From assembly GCA_902524385.1 (NCBI GenBank), contig CABZCZ010000005.1, positions 24,757-88,756 on the forward strand: a stretch of 64,000 nucleotides of DNA, in the 5' to 3' direction. Below are positions 1 through 8,581 of the stretch, one piece after another (position 1 is the first letter of the stretch; the number at the start of each line of letters is the position of its first letter). This stretch comes from an uncultured Alphaproteobacteria bacterium (lineage in GTDB: Bacteria; Pseudomonadota; Alphaproteobacteria; HIMB59; GCA-002718135). Both the position numbers and the translations under genes were made by a program. The notes beneath the pieces were generated by a model. It had not been told where the DNA came from. It was given only the letters and a program-made list of their open reading frames with translations, and made no database searches.

Positions 1-46
1 AATCACTATTAAATTTAGGTAATAAAATTACAACTAAGGACAAATA

Positions 47-658
47 ATGAAAATTAAAACTTTATTTATTTCTATTATACTACTACTATTTTTTATTAAT
101 GCCAAAGCAACTGGAAACTCAATACTGGATGTTAAAGATAATGATTTTTATATTGGAGAAGAAAATGCTCCAATTACAATTATAGAATATGCTTCAATGT
201 CTTGTAGTCACTGTGCAGATTTTCATAATGATACTCTAGCGGAACTAAAAAAAGAGTTTATTGATACTGGTAAAGTTAAATTTATTTTTCGTGATTTCCC
301 ATTTAATTATCCAGCTCTTGCTGGAAGTATGATTTTAAGATGTGTCCCAGAAGATGTAAGATATGATTATATGAATGGCCTTTATAAGGTCCAAAATAAT
401 TGGGTTAATAGAGATCATTCCAAAACAAAATCTGAGTTATACAAAATAATGCAAAGTGGTGGTATGCAGCAAGATGACTTTGATGCATGTTTAAGTAATG
501 TTGAATTAGAGAATCATTTACTTGAGGGTGTAATGGAGGCTCAGAGAGAATTTAAAATAAGTTCTACCCCCTCATTCATTATTAACGGAGTACTTTATTC
601 TGGGAATAAAAACATAAAAGAGTTTAGACAAATCATCGATAAAATATTATCACAATAG
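47..658 (+). CDS. DsbA/BdbD-like periplasmic thiol:disulfide oxidoreductase
   Basis: Predicted exported thiol oxidoreductase that would oxidise or reshuffle cysteines in periplasmic proteins. Residues 1-21 look like a signal peptide (Lys-rich start, long Ile/Leu/Phe core). The mature part has a thioredoxin fold with the active site Cys53-Ser-His-Cys56 and the cis-proline loop Thr174-Pro-Ser. Two further cysteines (99, 148) sit in the helical insert. A Shine-Dalgarno AAGGA at 36-40 supports this ATG. It lies directly before smc, and a thioredoxin-fold gene beside smc is a recurrent alphaproteobacterial arrangement. The family is clear. The partner (DsbB or other) is not in the window, so oxidase versus isomerase is undecided. 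Confidence 0.88.
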   Translation: MKIKTLFISIILLLFFINAKATGNSILDVKDNDFYIGEENAPITIIEYASMSCSHCADFHNDTLAELKKEFIDTGKVKFIFRDFPFNYPALAGSMILRCVPEDVRYDYMNGLYKVQNNWVNRDHSKTKSELYKIMQSGGMQQDDFDACLSNVELENHLLEGVMEAQREFKISSTPSFIINGVLYSGNKNIKEFRQIIDKILSQ

Positions 659-661
659 TTG

Positions 662-3307
662 ATGATTAATTTTAGGACCCTTAAAGTCAAAGGCTTTAAG
701 TCTTTTGTTGAACCAACAGAAATTTTGATTGAAAATGGTTTGACAGGTATTGTGGGGCCAAATGGATGTGGTAAATCCAATCTCGTTGAAGCTTTTAGAT
801 TCGTTATGGGTGAGCTTTCTCCAAAACAAATGAGAGGAAGCGAATTAGATGATGTTATCTTTAATGGTACAGATGATAGACCGGCATGGGATATTGCTGA
901 GGTTTCAATAGATTTAGATAATAAAGCAAGAAAAGCACCAAGTATTTTTAATGAAAGTGATACCATTGAAGTCACTAGAAGAATATGGCGAGGTGAGGGG
1001 TCCGAATATAGAGTAAACGGAAAAGAGGTCCGGTTAAAAGATGTTCAATTATTATTTGCTGACGCTGCTACTGGAGCTAGATCAACCTCGATGGTTAGTC
1101 AAGGTAGAGTTGGCGCCATTATTGCTGCTAAGCCTGAGCAAAGAAGAACCTTACTTGAAGAAGCTGCTGGAATTACAGGTCTGCATTCAAGACGACACGA
1201 AGCTGAATTACGATTGAATGCTACTGAAAATAACTTAGACCGTGTTAAGGACGTATTAAAAGCACAAGACGAACAACTTACAATATTAAAGAAACAATCA
1301 AAACAAGCTGAAAGATATAAGTATATTCAAAAAGATATTACAAAAGCAAGAGCAAGATTGTTTTATAAAAAATGGATTGATCAAAAAGATAAATTAAAAA
1401 ATGCTAATGAAAAAATTCAATCTGAGACAAAGGTTGTAAATAACCAAACACAAGTAGTTGCACAAATAAATGTCGAATTTGAAAAAGTTCAAGAAAGCCT
1501 TCCAAAACTTAGACTACAAGAAAGTAAGGTTGCAGCTGAACTGCAGAAATATTCAATTAGTTTAGAAAATCAAGAAAAAGAAATTGAAAGAGCAAATATT
1601 GCAGTAGACGAAACAAAAGTCCGTATAGAGCAAATTAAAAATGATATTGATAGAGAAAAATTTTTATTTAAAGATGCAAAACAAAATCTTGAAAGAGTAC
1701 AGGAAGAAAAATCAATATTGTTAAAACAACAAGGTGATCTTTTTATTCAAACTGATGATGATCTAAGTAATGAAAATGTTTCTAATAAAAAAAATAATAA
1801 CCCAATAATTGATTATCTAGACTTTGAAGATGGTCTTGAACAAGCAATTGCTGCAGTTTTTTCAGATGAATTAATAGCATCTATCGATGAAAAACAAAGT
1901 ATTTTTTGGAGAAAATTAGATGCGGAAGACTCTTCCTTTAATTCAGAAATTACGAAATTTTCTTCTCTTATCAAAGCACCAGATAATTTGAAAAAGAAAT
2001 TAGAATTTGTTGGATTAATAGAAAATAAAGAAAATGTTTTAGAAATTCAAAAAAACCTAAAACCAGGACAAATATTAGTGAGCAAACTTGGAGAAATTTG
2101 GAGATGGGATGGATATGTATCTAAAGGTAAACAAAATAATTCAACTAAAGCTATATTAGAGCAACTAAAAAATAGAAGAATAAAGCAATTAAGTGCTGAA
2201 GAAAAACAATGGAATGATATTTCTTCAAAAGCAAATCAAAGAATACAAGAGTTAAATTCAAGGCAAAATTCATTAATTGACGAATTATCTAATCTTCAAT
2301 CTGTTCCTAAAGATGTATCAAGTGAAAAATTAAAAATACAAAATCTAATTGATAAAAATAAGAATTCTTATGAGCAAATAGCTGAGCAACTTCGTCAAAC
2401 TGAACAAAATTCTAGTGAAATAAATAAGAAATTAAAACTAGAAGAAATTAAATTAAATGAAGTAAGAGAAGAAAGAATTAGGACTGAAGGTCAAATTAAT
2501 ACAATTAATGAAGCAATTAAATTATTATCTACTCAAGTAAAAGAACGATTGAGTGTAGATCTAGAAGAACTTTACAATATTGGAGAGATCAATCCAAATA
2601 AAGTTTTAGGTGAAACTGAAGATTTAGATAAAAAATTAGAAAGATTAATTGCTGAGCAAGAGCGTTTAGGTGGTGTTAACCTTCTTGCAGAACAAGAGTC
2701 CAAGGATTTAGAAGAAAAAGTAAATACGATAAAGAAAGATCAAATCGACCTTTTAAGTGCAATTGCAAAACTAAGAGAAGCAATTGATTCACTTAATACA
2801 GAAGGTAGACAACGTTTACTTGCTGCATATGGAATAGTGAATGAAAATTTTCAAAAATTATTTACAAGGTTGTTTGGTGGTGGAAAGGCTTATCTGAAGT
2901 TTACAGATGAATCAGATCCTCTTGAAGCTGGTTTAGAGATATTTGCTAGTCCTCCGGGAAAAAAATTACAAAATCTAAATTTACTTTCTGGAGGTGAGCA
3001 AGCTCTTACTGCATTGTCATTATTATTCGCTGTATTTTTATCAAATCCAGCTCCGATTTGTGTACTCGATGAGGTTGATGCTCCGTTAGATGATACTAAT
3101 GTTGATAGATTTTGTTCATTAGTGGAGGAAATAGCTAAAACTTCTGCAACAAAATTCTTAGTTATAACTCATCATAGAATGACAATGGCAAGAGTAAATA
3201 GATTATTTGGTGTTACCATGCCTGAGAAAGGTGTATCACAATTAGTTTCTGTTGATCTTGAAAAAGCAATCGAGATAAAAGAGCAAGATACTACAAATGA
3301 ATTATAA
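662..3307 (+). CDS. smc: Chromosome segregation protein SMC (short form)
   Basis: ATPase of the bacterial condensin that organises and segregates the chromosome with ScpA/ScpB. Walker A is GPNGCGKSN at 32-40, the ABC signature LSGGEQ at 775-780, and Walker B CVLDE at 800-804 followed by the D-loop APLDD. Between them lie two Lys/Glu/Gln-rich coiled-coil arms around a hinge-like region near 375-470. At 881 residues it is well below the roughly 1150-1200 usual for SMC, and the arms account for the difference. A TTG three bases earlier is also possible, but the ATG is preferred. The gene starts 3 bases after the dsbA-like stop and overlaps atpI by 11 bases. Family certain; the shortened arms are seen directly. 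Confidence 0.93.
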   Translation: MINFRTLKVKGFKSFVEPTEILIENGLTGIVGPNGCGKSNLVEAFRFVMGELSPKQMRGSELDDVIFNGTDDRPAWDIAEVSIDLDNKARKAPSIFNESDTIEVTRRIWRGEGSEYRVNGKEVRLKDVQLLFADAATGARSTSMVSQGRVGAIIAAKPEQRRTLLEEAAGITGLHSRRHEAELRLNATENNLDRVKDVLKAQDEQLTILKKQSKQAERYKYIQKDITKARARLFYKKWIDQKDKLKNANEKIQSETKVVNNQTQVVAQINVEFEKVQESLPKLRLQESKVAAELQKYSISLENQEKEIERANIAVDETKVRIEQIKNDIDREKFLFKDAKQNLERVQEEKSILLKQQGDLFIQTDDDLSNENVSNKKNNNPIIDYLDFEDGLEQAIAAVFSDELIASIDEKQSIFWRKLDAEDSSFNSEITKFSSLIKAPDNLKKKLEFVGLIENKENVLEIQKNLKPGQILVSKLGEIWRWDGYVSKGKQNNSTKAILEQLKNRRIKQLSAEEKQWNDISSKANQRIQELNSRQNSLIDELSNLQSVPKDVSSEKLKIQNLIDKNKNSYEQIAEQLRQTEQNSSEINKKLKLEEIKLNEVREERIRTEGQINTINEAIKLLSTQVKERLSVDLEELYNIGEINPNKVLGETEDLDKKLERLIAEQERLGGVNLLAEQESKDLEEKVNTIKKDQIDLLSAIAKLREAIDSLNTEGRQRLLAAYGIVNENFQKLFTRLFGGGKAYLKFTDESDPLEAGLEIFASPPGKKLQNLNLLSGGEQALTALSLLFAVFLSNPAPICVLDEVDAPLDDTNVDRFCSLVEEIAKTSATKFLVITHHRMTMARVNRLFGVTMPEKGVSQLVSVDLEKAIEIKEQDTTNEL

Positions 3308-3584
3308 AAATAAAAATTTAGAAAAATTGGGTAAAAAAATAGATAATTTAGATAATCAAAATAAAGAACCTAATATTAAAAAAAAAGAAAGTGGTGCTGG
3401 ATTTGGTTTTAAAATTAGTACAGAAATTATAGCTGCACTAGTTGTTGGAGTTGGAATTGGGCTTATTGTGGATAATTACTTTAATACTAAACCAATAGGG
3501 TTAATTATTTTCTTCATATTTGGCGCATTAGCTGGATTTTTGAACGTTTATCGTGTAATGCGTCGCATTGAAAAGCAAAGGTAA
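3297..3584 (+). CDS. atpI: AtpI/AtpZ-like ATP synthase accessory protein
   Basis: Small membrane protein at the head of the F0 operon. The N-terminal 33 residues are hydrophilic and Lys/Asn-rich. Then comes the family pattern Gly-x-Gly-x-Gly followed by two membrane helices (about 41-61 and 67-88), a turn with Asp59-Asn-Tyr-Phe, and a basic tail. AtpI proteins help assemble the c-ring or carry Mg2+. The start lies inside the end of smc (11-base overlap), implying translational coupling. Assignment rests on the helix pattern and position before atpB; the sequence itself is weakly conserved. Confidence 0.82.
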   Translation: MNYKNKNLEKLGKKIDNLDNQNKEPNIKKKESGAGFGFKISTEIIAALVVGVGIGLIVDNYFNTKPIGLIIFFIFGALAGFLNVYRVMRRIEKQR

Positions 3585-3605
3585 TTTTAATATTCAATAA
3601 CAATT

Positions 3606-4340
3606 ATGGCCGCCAAAGACAGTCCACTAAAACAGTTCGAAATAGATCCAATATCTAATATTGAACTTGGTGGCTATAATATTTCATTTACAAATTCATC
3701 TTTTGCTATGCTGATTACTGTTTTAGTAATTACTCTATTTTTAACTTTAACAGTAAACACAAGATCAATTATCCCTTCTAGGATGCAGCTCATTTCAGAA
3801 TTGATGTATAATTTTATAGCTCAGCTTCTCTCTGATACAGTAGGAGAAAATGGGAAAAGGTATTTCCCATTTGTTTTCTCTTTATTTATGTTTGTATTAA
3901 TTGGAAATATGGTTGGTATGATACCGTACCAATTTACTTTTACGAGTCATATTATTGTTACATTTGCTTTGGCAACAGTTGTATTTATTGGTGTAACCAT
4001 TCTTGGATTTGTTAATCATGGTATTAAATTTTTTACTTTCTTTTACATACCAGGTGTACCGTTTTACATGCATCCACTGCTTATTCCTATTGAGGTAATT
4101 TCTTATTTATCAAGACCTATAAGTTTATCAGTTAGATTATTTGCAAACATGCTGGCTGGTCACACATTACTAAAAGTATTTGCAGGCTTTGTAGTTTCAA
4201 TGCCGTTTTTTACAGGAGTTTTTCCTTTAGCTTTCATTGTAGCTTTAACAGGATTAGAAATTTTAATTGCTTTTTTGCAAGCATATGTGTTTGCAATACT
4301 GACATGTTTATATATTAACGATGCTTATCATTTACATTAA
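3606..4340 (+). CDS. atpB: ATP synthase F0 subunit a
   Basis: Stator subunit that forms the two proton half-channels against the c-ring. Several membrane helices are visible. The essential arginine is Arg177 in the signature Ser-Val-Arg-Leu-Phe-Ala-Asn-Met, followed by the conserved Gly-His pair at 185-186. Length (244 aa) is normal for alphaproteobacteria. It lies 21 bases after atpI and 18 before atpE. The F1 genes are not in the window, consistent with the split F0/F1 operons of alphaproteobacteria. Confidence 0.97.
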   Translation: MAAKDSPLKQFEIDPISNIELGGYNISFTNSSFAMLITVLVITLFLTLTVNTRSIIPSRMQLISELMYNFIAQLLSDTVGENGKRYFPFVFSLFMFVLIGNMVGMIPYQFTFTSHIIVTFALATVVFIGVTILGFVNHGIKFFTFFYIPGVPFYMHPLLIPIEVISYLSRPISLSVRLFANMLAGHTLLKVFAGFVVSMPFFTGVFPLAFIVALTGLEILIAFLQAYVFAILTCLYINDAYHLH

Positions 4341-4348
4341 TTTAAAAT

Positions 4349-4355
4349 AGGAGGA
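4349..4355 (+). promoter_or_regulatory. Very strong ribosome-binding site of atpE
   Basis: AGGAGGA three bases before the atpE ATG is the best Shine-Dalgarno in the F0 operon; atpB, atpF' and atpF have none as good. High translation of subunit c fits the need for about ten or more copies per enzyme. Confidence 0.75.
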
Positions 4356-4358
4356 CTT

Positions 4359-4583
4359 ATGGAAATTGAAGCAGCAAAAGTAATCGGAGCGGGTTTAGCC
4401 GTTATCGGTGTTATTGGATCAGGTATTGGAATTGGGAATATTTTCTCGTCTTTTATTCAAGCAGTTGGAAGAAATCCAGCAGCAAGAGGTGAAGTTTTTA
4501 CAATGACAATGTTAGGTTTCGCATTAGTTGAAGCGATTGCACTTTTCGCACTAGTTATTGCGTTAGTTATTTTGTTTGGATAG
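4359..4583 (+). CDS. atpE: ATP synthase F0 subunit c
   Basis: Proteolipid of the rotating c-ring. Two membrane helices flank the polar loop Gly37-Arg-Asn-Pro-Ala. The first helix has the Gly-rich Gly-x-Gly-x-Gly pattern (20-26), and the ion-binding acid is Glu58 in the second helix. The residues around Glu58 (Ala-Leu-Val-Glu-Ala-Ile) show no Na+-type Gln/Ser/Thr ligands, so H+ coupling is inferred. Length of 74 aa is typical. It has the strongest ribosome-binding site of the operon. Confidence 0.97.
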   Translation: MEIEAAKVIGAGLAVIGVIGSGIGIGNIFSSFIQAVGRNPAARGEVFTMTMLGFALVEAIALFALVIALVILFG

Positions 4584-4600
4584 AACTGAATAATTTATTA

Positions 4601-5092
4601 ATGCCTCAATTAAATCCAGAATTTTTTGTTTCACAGCTCTTTTGGTTAGCTGTATTCTTTACTTTGCTATTTGTGTTCTTATGGAGGGTATCCCTTCCAA
4701 GGATAGCTACAGTTTTAGAGAAAAGACAAAATAAAATAGATGAGAATTTATCTTCGGCAAAAGAGCTTCAAGAACAAGCAATGGAAATTGAAAAAAAAAT
4801 TAATGATCAAATCAACAAAGCTAAACTAGAAACAGATGAGAAAATTAAAGAAACAATCAATGCTTTACAAGAAGATGTTTCTACTCAACTTTCATCACTT
4901 GATAAAAGTTTAGAAAAAAAGGTTTCTGATGCAGAAAAAGAAATTTTAAAAAGTAAAGATGAACAAATGAAAAATATTAATAATGAAATAGCTAAAATTA
5001 CAAAACTGACTGTTGGGAAAATTACAAATATAGAATTGTCAGATAATGAGCTTATTAAAATTATTGAAACACATAAGGGTAGTTTTAACTAA
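4601..5092 (+). CDS. atpF': ATP synthase F0 subunit b'
   Basis: First of the two different b-type peripheral stalk subunits, a hallmark of alphaproteobacteria and phototrophs. One N-terminal membrane helix (about 10-30, ending Trp-Arg) is followed by a long charged coiled coil to the end. Residues Pro-Glu-Phe-Phe-Val-Ser-Gln at 6-12 match the b' start pattern. The stop overlaps the next ATG by one base (TAATG), so b' and b are translationally coupled, fitting a 1:1 heterodimer. Confidence 0.9.
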   Translation: MPQLNPEFFVSQLFWLAVFFTLLFVFLWRVSLPRIATVLEKRQNKIDENLSSAKELQEQAMEIEKKINDQINKAKLETDEKIKETINALQEDVSTQLSSLDKSLEKKVSDAEKEILKSKDEQMKNINNEIAKITKLTVGKITNIELSDNELIKIIETHKGSFN

Positions 5093-5577
5093 TGTTTTCT
5101 GATCCTCAATTTTGGGTAGCGGTATCTTTTATTTTATTTATTGCAGCCATCTTTAATCCAGTACGAAAAATTCTTACATCTAGTTTAGATGCACAAATAG
5201 AAGATATAAAAAATAAGATTGATGAGGTAGAGAATTTAAAAAGTGAGGCTCAAAAAGCTTTTGATGAATTAAAAGAAAGAGAAACTAAGGTAGTTAAGGA
5301 AATAGAAAATCTTAATTTGGAATCCGAAAAAAGAATTGCTGAATTAAAAGTTATATCTGCCTCTAAATTAACTGACCAATTTGAAAAAAGAGAAATATTG
5401 GCCGTAAATAAGATTGAACAATTAGTTCGAGATACTAATAACTCTATAAAAAATTATATTTCAAACGTTGCAATAGAGGCTACAAGAAAAATTTTGCTTA
5501 AAAATCTTAGTGATCACAAAAAATCTTCTTTAATTGAAGAATCAATTACTGAATTTAACTCTGTTCTTAAAAACTAG
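5092..5577 (+). CDS. atpF: ATP synthase F0 subunit b
   Basis: Second peripheral stalk subunit, partner of b'. The start pattern Phe-Trp-Val-Ala at 7-10 opens a membrane helix (to about 24), followed by Asn-Pro-Val and a continuous charged coiled coil. Length 161 aa is normal. It is the last gene of the F0 operon; the next gene is 112 bases away and belongs to isoprenoid synthesis. A TATAAT at 5607-5612 in that gap could be a -10 element for ispH, but no convincing -35 accompanies it. Confidence 0.9.
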   Translation: MFSDPQFWVAVSFILFIAAIFNPVRKILTSSLDAQIEDIKNKIDEVENLKSEAQKAFDELKERETKVVKEIENLNLESEKRIAELKVISASKLTDQFEKREILAVNKIEQLVRDTNNSIKNYISNVAIEATRKILLKNLSDHKKSSLIEESITEFNSVLKN

Positions 5578-5689
5578 AAGTAGATTTAATTATTCCATAA
5601 TTTGCCTATAATATTAAGAAATTAATATTAAAAGATTTTTAAAATCTATAGTATTATTAAATTACCAAATTTAATGGTAGCAAATTTAA

Positions 5690-6631
5690 ATGACAAAAAA
5701 ACTTAATATTTTTCTTGCAGGACCCCGAGGGTTTTGTGCTGGAGTAGATAGAGCAATAGAAATGGTCAAGGGTGCTTTAAAAAAATATGGAGCACCTGTA
5801 TATGTTCGTCATGAAATAGTTCATAATAAATTTGTTGTTGAAAATCTTAAATCACAAGGAGCTATTTTTGTTGAGGAATTAAATGAAATTGAAGATAAAA
5901 GCAGACCAGTTATCTTTTCTGCACATGGTGTTCCAAAAACAGTACCAGAGGAAGCTTTAAGTTTAAATTTAATATATTATGATGCAACATGTCCACTTGT
6001 AAGTAAAATTCATAAAGAGGTTGAAAATTTTGATAAAAAAAATCTTCCTGTAATTTTAATTGGTCATAGAAATCATCCTGAAGTTATAGGAACTATGGGC
6101 CAAACTAATAAAGAAATTCATTTGGTGGAAAAAGTTGAAGATGTTAAAAAATTACCGTTTAAACAGAATAAAAAGATTGCATATGTTACTCAAACGACAC
6201 TGTCTGTTGATGATACAAAAGATATAATTAAAGAAATAAAAGTACATTTTAGTAATGTTATCGAACCAAAAAAGAATGATATTTGTTACGCTACAACAAA
6301 TAGACAGGAAGCAGTTAAAAAAATAGCAAATCAATGTGATTATTTTTTAGTAATTGGTGCAAGTAACTCTTCAAATTCTTTAAGATTAGTTGAAGTAGCA
6401 AAAAATTATGGTTCAAAAAAAGCTATTTTAGTAGAGGATGTTGATTCATTAAATTTGAATATATTTCAAGAATCTAAAAATATAGGAATAACAGCAAGTG
6501 CATCATCACCAGAAATTCTCGTTAAAAAACTTCTTGATAATTTGAAGAAAAATTTTGAAGTACAGGTGAATGAGGGACATTATCATAAAGAAGATGTATT
6601 TTTTAAAATTCCACAAAAATTAAATATATAA
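5690..6631 (+). CDS. ispH: 4-hydroxy-3-methylbut-2-enyl diphosphate reductase
   Basis: Last step of the MEP isoprenoid pathway: reductive dehydroxylation of HMBPP to IPP and DMAPP using a [4Fe-4S] cluster. The three cluster cysteines are Cys16 (Gly-Phe-Cys-Ala-Gly-Val), Cys101 (Asp-Ala-Thr-Cys-Pro) and Cys199. Substrate-pocket residues His45, His79, His129 and Glu131 and the Ser-Asn-Ser-Ser-Asn-Ser stretch near 226 are all present. Length (313 aa) is standard. It is followed after 3 bases by thrB, so the two are probably cotranscribed although their pathways differ. Confidence 0.97.
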   Translation: MTKKLNIFLAGPRGFCAGVDRAIEMVKGALKKYGAPVYVRHEIVHNKFVVENLKSQGAIFVEELNEIEDKSRPVIFSAHGVPKTVPEEALSLNLIYYDATCPLVSKIHKEVENFDKKNLPVILIGHRNHPEVIGTMGQTNKEIHLVEKVEDVKKLPFKQNKKIAYVTQTTLSVDDTKDIIKEIKVHFSNVIEPKKNDICYATTNRQEAVKKIANQCDYFLVIGASNSSNSLRLVEVAKNYGSKKAILVEDVDSLNLNIFQESKNIGITASASSPEILVKKLLDNLKKNFEVQVNEGHYHKEDVFFKIPQKLNI

Positions 6632-6634
6632 AAA

Positions 6635-7588
6635 ATGGCAGTTTTTACAAAATTAATTAAAAAAGATATCGAAAACTTTATTTCTGATTACTCAATAGGT
6701 AATTTAGAGAGCTTTGAAGAGATTGTTGATGGCATAGAAAACTCAAATTTTAAAATTTTTTGTAATAATCAACCATATATTTTAACAATTTTTGAAAAAA
6801 GAGTGATTGAAGAGGAATTACCTTTTTTCATAAATTTAAAAAATTTTTTGTATAAAAATAATTTTAAGTGTCCAAAAGCTATCTCAGATAAAAATGGAAA
6901 AATTTTAAAAAAATTAAAAAACAAAACTGCTGTTATTATTTCTTTTCTAGATGGTAAAAGTATTGAAAAACCTAACTTTAAAATGTGTGGAGAAGTTGGT
7001 AAAATGGTTGCTAATTTACACAATCTTACCATAAATTTTGATGAAAAAAGACCTAACGGTTTAGATTTAAAGGATTGGAAAGAAATTTACAAAAAATGCC
7101 TTAATAGTAAATCTGAAGATTTTAATGAAACTATGTATTTGTTAAAAAGTGAAATAGATTATTTAGAAAATTATTGGCCAAGTAATATTCCCCGTGGTGT
7201 CATACATGCTGATTTGTTTAGAGATAATATTTTTTTTAGAAATGAGAAAATTTCTGGTGTAATAGATTTCTATTTTGCATGTTATTATTTTTATATTTAT
7301 GACATTGCTATAATAATTAATGATTGGTGCTTTAATGAAAATGGAAAAAACTTTAACAAAAAGAACTGCTTAACAATTCTTGAGGAATATCAAAAACTCA
7401 GAGAATTGAGTGATCTTGAGAAAGAATCATTAAATATTTTATTAAGAGCTGCAGCTGTTAGAATACTATCTACAAGAGTACACGACTACATTTTTCATCC
7501 ATCAAATGCAGTAGTTATTAAAAAAGATCCATTTGAATATTTTAATATTTTAAAATGGCATCAGCAAAATGATATTTTTGAAAAATGA
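6635..7588 (+). CDS. thrB: Homoserine kinase (ThrB, APH/choline-kinase fold)
   Basis: Phosphorylates L-homoserine with ATP on the route to threonine. This is the alphaproteobacterial, aminoglycoside-phosphotransferase-like type, not the GHMP type of enterics. The kinase loop is His191-Ala-Asp193-Leu-Phe-Arg-Asp-Asn, and the metal-binding Asp is Asp211 in Val-Ile-Asp-Phe. The N-terminal motif Glu-x-x-Asp-Gly-Ile-Glu-Asn-Ser-Asn matches ThrB of this fold. The stop overlaps the rnhA start by four bases (ATGA), and the pair thrB-rnhA is common in alphaproteobacteria. Confidence 0.92.
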   Translation: MAVFTKLIKKDIENFISDYSIGNLESFEEIVDGIENSNFKIFCNNQPYILTIFEKRVIEEELPFFINLKNFLYKNNFKCPKAISDKNGKILKKLKNKTAVIISFLDGKSIEKPNFKMCGEVGKMVANLHNLTINFDEKRPNGLDLKDWKEIYKKCLNSKSEDFNETMYLLKSEIDYLENYWPSNIPRGVIHADLFRDNIFFRNEKISGVIDFYFACYYFYIYDIAIIINDWCFNENGKNFNKKNCLTILEEYQKLRELSDLEKESLNILLRAAAVRILSTRVHDYIFHPSNAVVIKKDPFEYFNILKWHQQNDIFEK

Positions 7589-8013
7589 TTAATATTTATA
7601 CAGATGGTGCATGTTCTGGTAATCCTGGGATAGGTGGATGGGGAGTTGTAATATTAGATAATAACAAAGAAATTTTATTGAACGGTGGAAATCAACATAC
7701 AACTAATAATAAAATGGAACTTACAGCAGCAATAAAAGCACTGGAATATTTTGAAATAAAAAAAGATTTAGTCATTTATACAGACAGCAAATATGTCAAA
7801 GATGGCATTGAGTCATGGATTAAAAATTGGAAAAATAATGGGTGGAGAACATCAACAAAAAAATTAGTTAAAAATAAAGAATTGTGGATGAAGATAGACA
7901 CTCTAATTAACAAACATAATGTAAAATGGAAATGGGTTAAGGGTCACGCAGGTCTAAAATTCAATGAGAAGGCTGATGAATTGGCAAGGAAATATATTGA
8001 AAGTAGTAATTAG
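7585..8013 (+). CDS. rnhA: Ribonuclease HI
   Basis: Cuts the RNA strand of RNA-DNA hybrids (R-loops, primers). The full DEDD active site is present: Asp7 (Tyr-Thr-Asp-Gly-Ala-Cys), Glu45 (Lys-Met-Glu-Leu), Asp67 (Tyr-Thr-Asp-Ser) and Asp131, with the mobile His121. The basic protrusion (Trp-x-x-Asn-Gly-Trp-Arg-Thr, about 81-89) is retained. Length 142 aa is typical. It is translationally coupled to thrB by an ATGA overlap. Confidence 0.97.
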   Translation: MINIYTDGACSGNPGIGGWGVVILDNNKEILLNGGNQHTTNNKMELTAAIKALEYFEIKKDLVIYTDSKYVKDGIESWIKNWKNNGWRTSTKKLVKNKELWMKIDTLINKHNVKWKWVKGHAGLKFNEKADELARKYIESSN

Positions 8014-8560
8014 TTTATTTTTAATCTTTCTGTATTGTAAACAGAGTATAGCTAATGATTTTTGGATTATAGATAAAGATATTTCAAATATAGAATTTGA
8101 AGTTCCAGTTTTGTTTGCAAATAATGTTATTGGGAACTTTAATGAATTTGATGGATTTGTTTCCTTAGACTTTTCAAATCAAAATAATAATAAGGCTCTT
8201 ATAAATGTTAGAATTGATAGTTTAGATATAAATTATAAACGGTATAAAGATTTAGTAATTAGTGATATTTTTTTTGATGCTAAAAAATTTCCTTTGGGTC
8301 TTATTGATACAAAAAATTTCAAATTTAATTATGAAGATAATTCAATTAATTTAATAGGTGAATTAACTATAAAAGGTAAAAGTCAAAATATTCCTATTGA
8401 TATTGAAGTAATAAAATTAACTAGTGAGTTGGTTCAGGTAAAAAGTGAAATATCTTTTTCTAGAAATGACTTTGAAATTGGCATTGGTAATTGGAAAAAC
8501 ACAACATTCCTCAAAGATAAAATAAAGATAAAAGCAAATATTTTTCTTTTTAAAGAATAA
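7997..8560 (+). CDS. YceI-family periplasmic protein
   Basis: Secreted lipocalin-like protein; YceI proteins bind isoprenoid or other amphiphilic lipids. An upstream in-frame ATG at 7964 would add 11 hydrophilic residues inside rnhA. The TTG at 7997 instead has a Shine-Dalgarno (AAGGA, 7986-7990) at good spacing and gives a clean signal peptide (Met-Lys-Val-Val-Ile... to Ser-Ile-Ala at about 19), so TTG is chosen. The mature part shows YceI hallmarks: a start like Trp-Ile-Ile-Asp, the Phe-Phe-Asp-Ala block, Gly-x-Leu-Thr-Ile-Lys-Gly, and a late Ser-Arg-Asn-Asp-Phe. It overlaps the end of rnhA by 17 bases. Lipid ligand unknown. Confidence 0.82.
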   Translation: MKVVISLFLIFLYCKQSIANDFWIIDKDISNIEFEVPVLFANNVIGNFNEFDGFVSLDFSNQNNNKALINVRIDSLDINYKRYKDLVISDIFFDAKKFPLGLIDTKNFKFNYEDNSINLIGELTIKGKSQNIPIDIEVIKLTSELVQVKSEISFSRNDFEIGIGNWKNTTFLKDKIKIKANIFLFKE

Positions 8561-8581
8561 TTTATCTTTTAAAAATATGTA

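Noticed and set aside
595..975. 126-residue reading frame opposite the dsbA end and smc start
   Set aside because: It overlaps two clearly conserved genes, has no family resemblance and no ribosome-binding site; it mirrors codon bias of smc.
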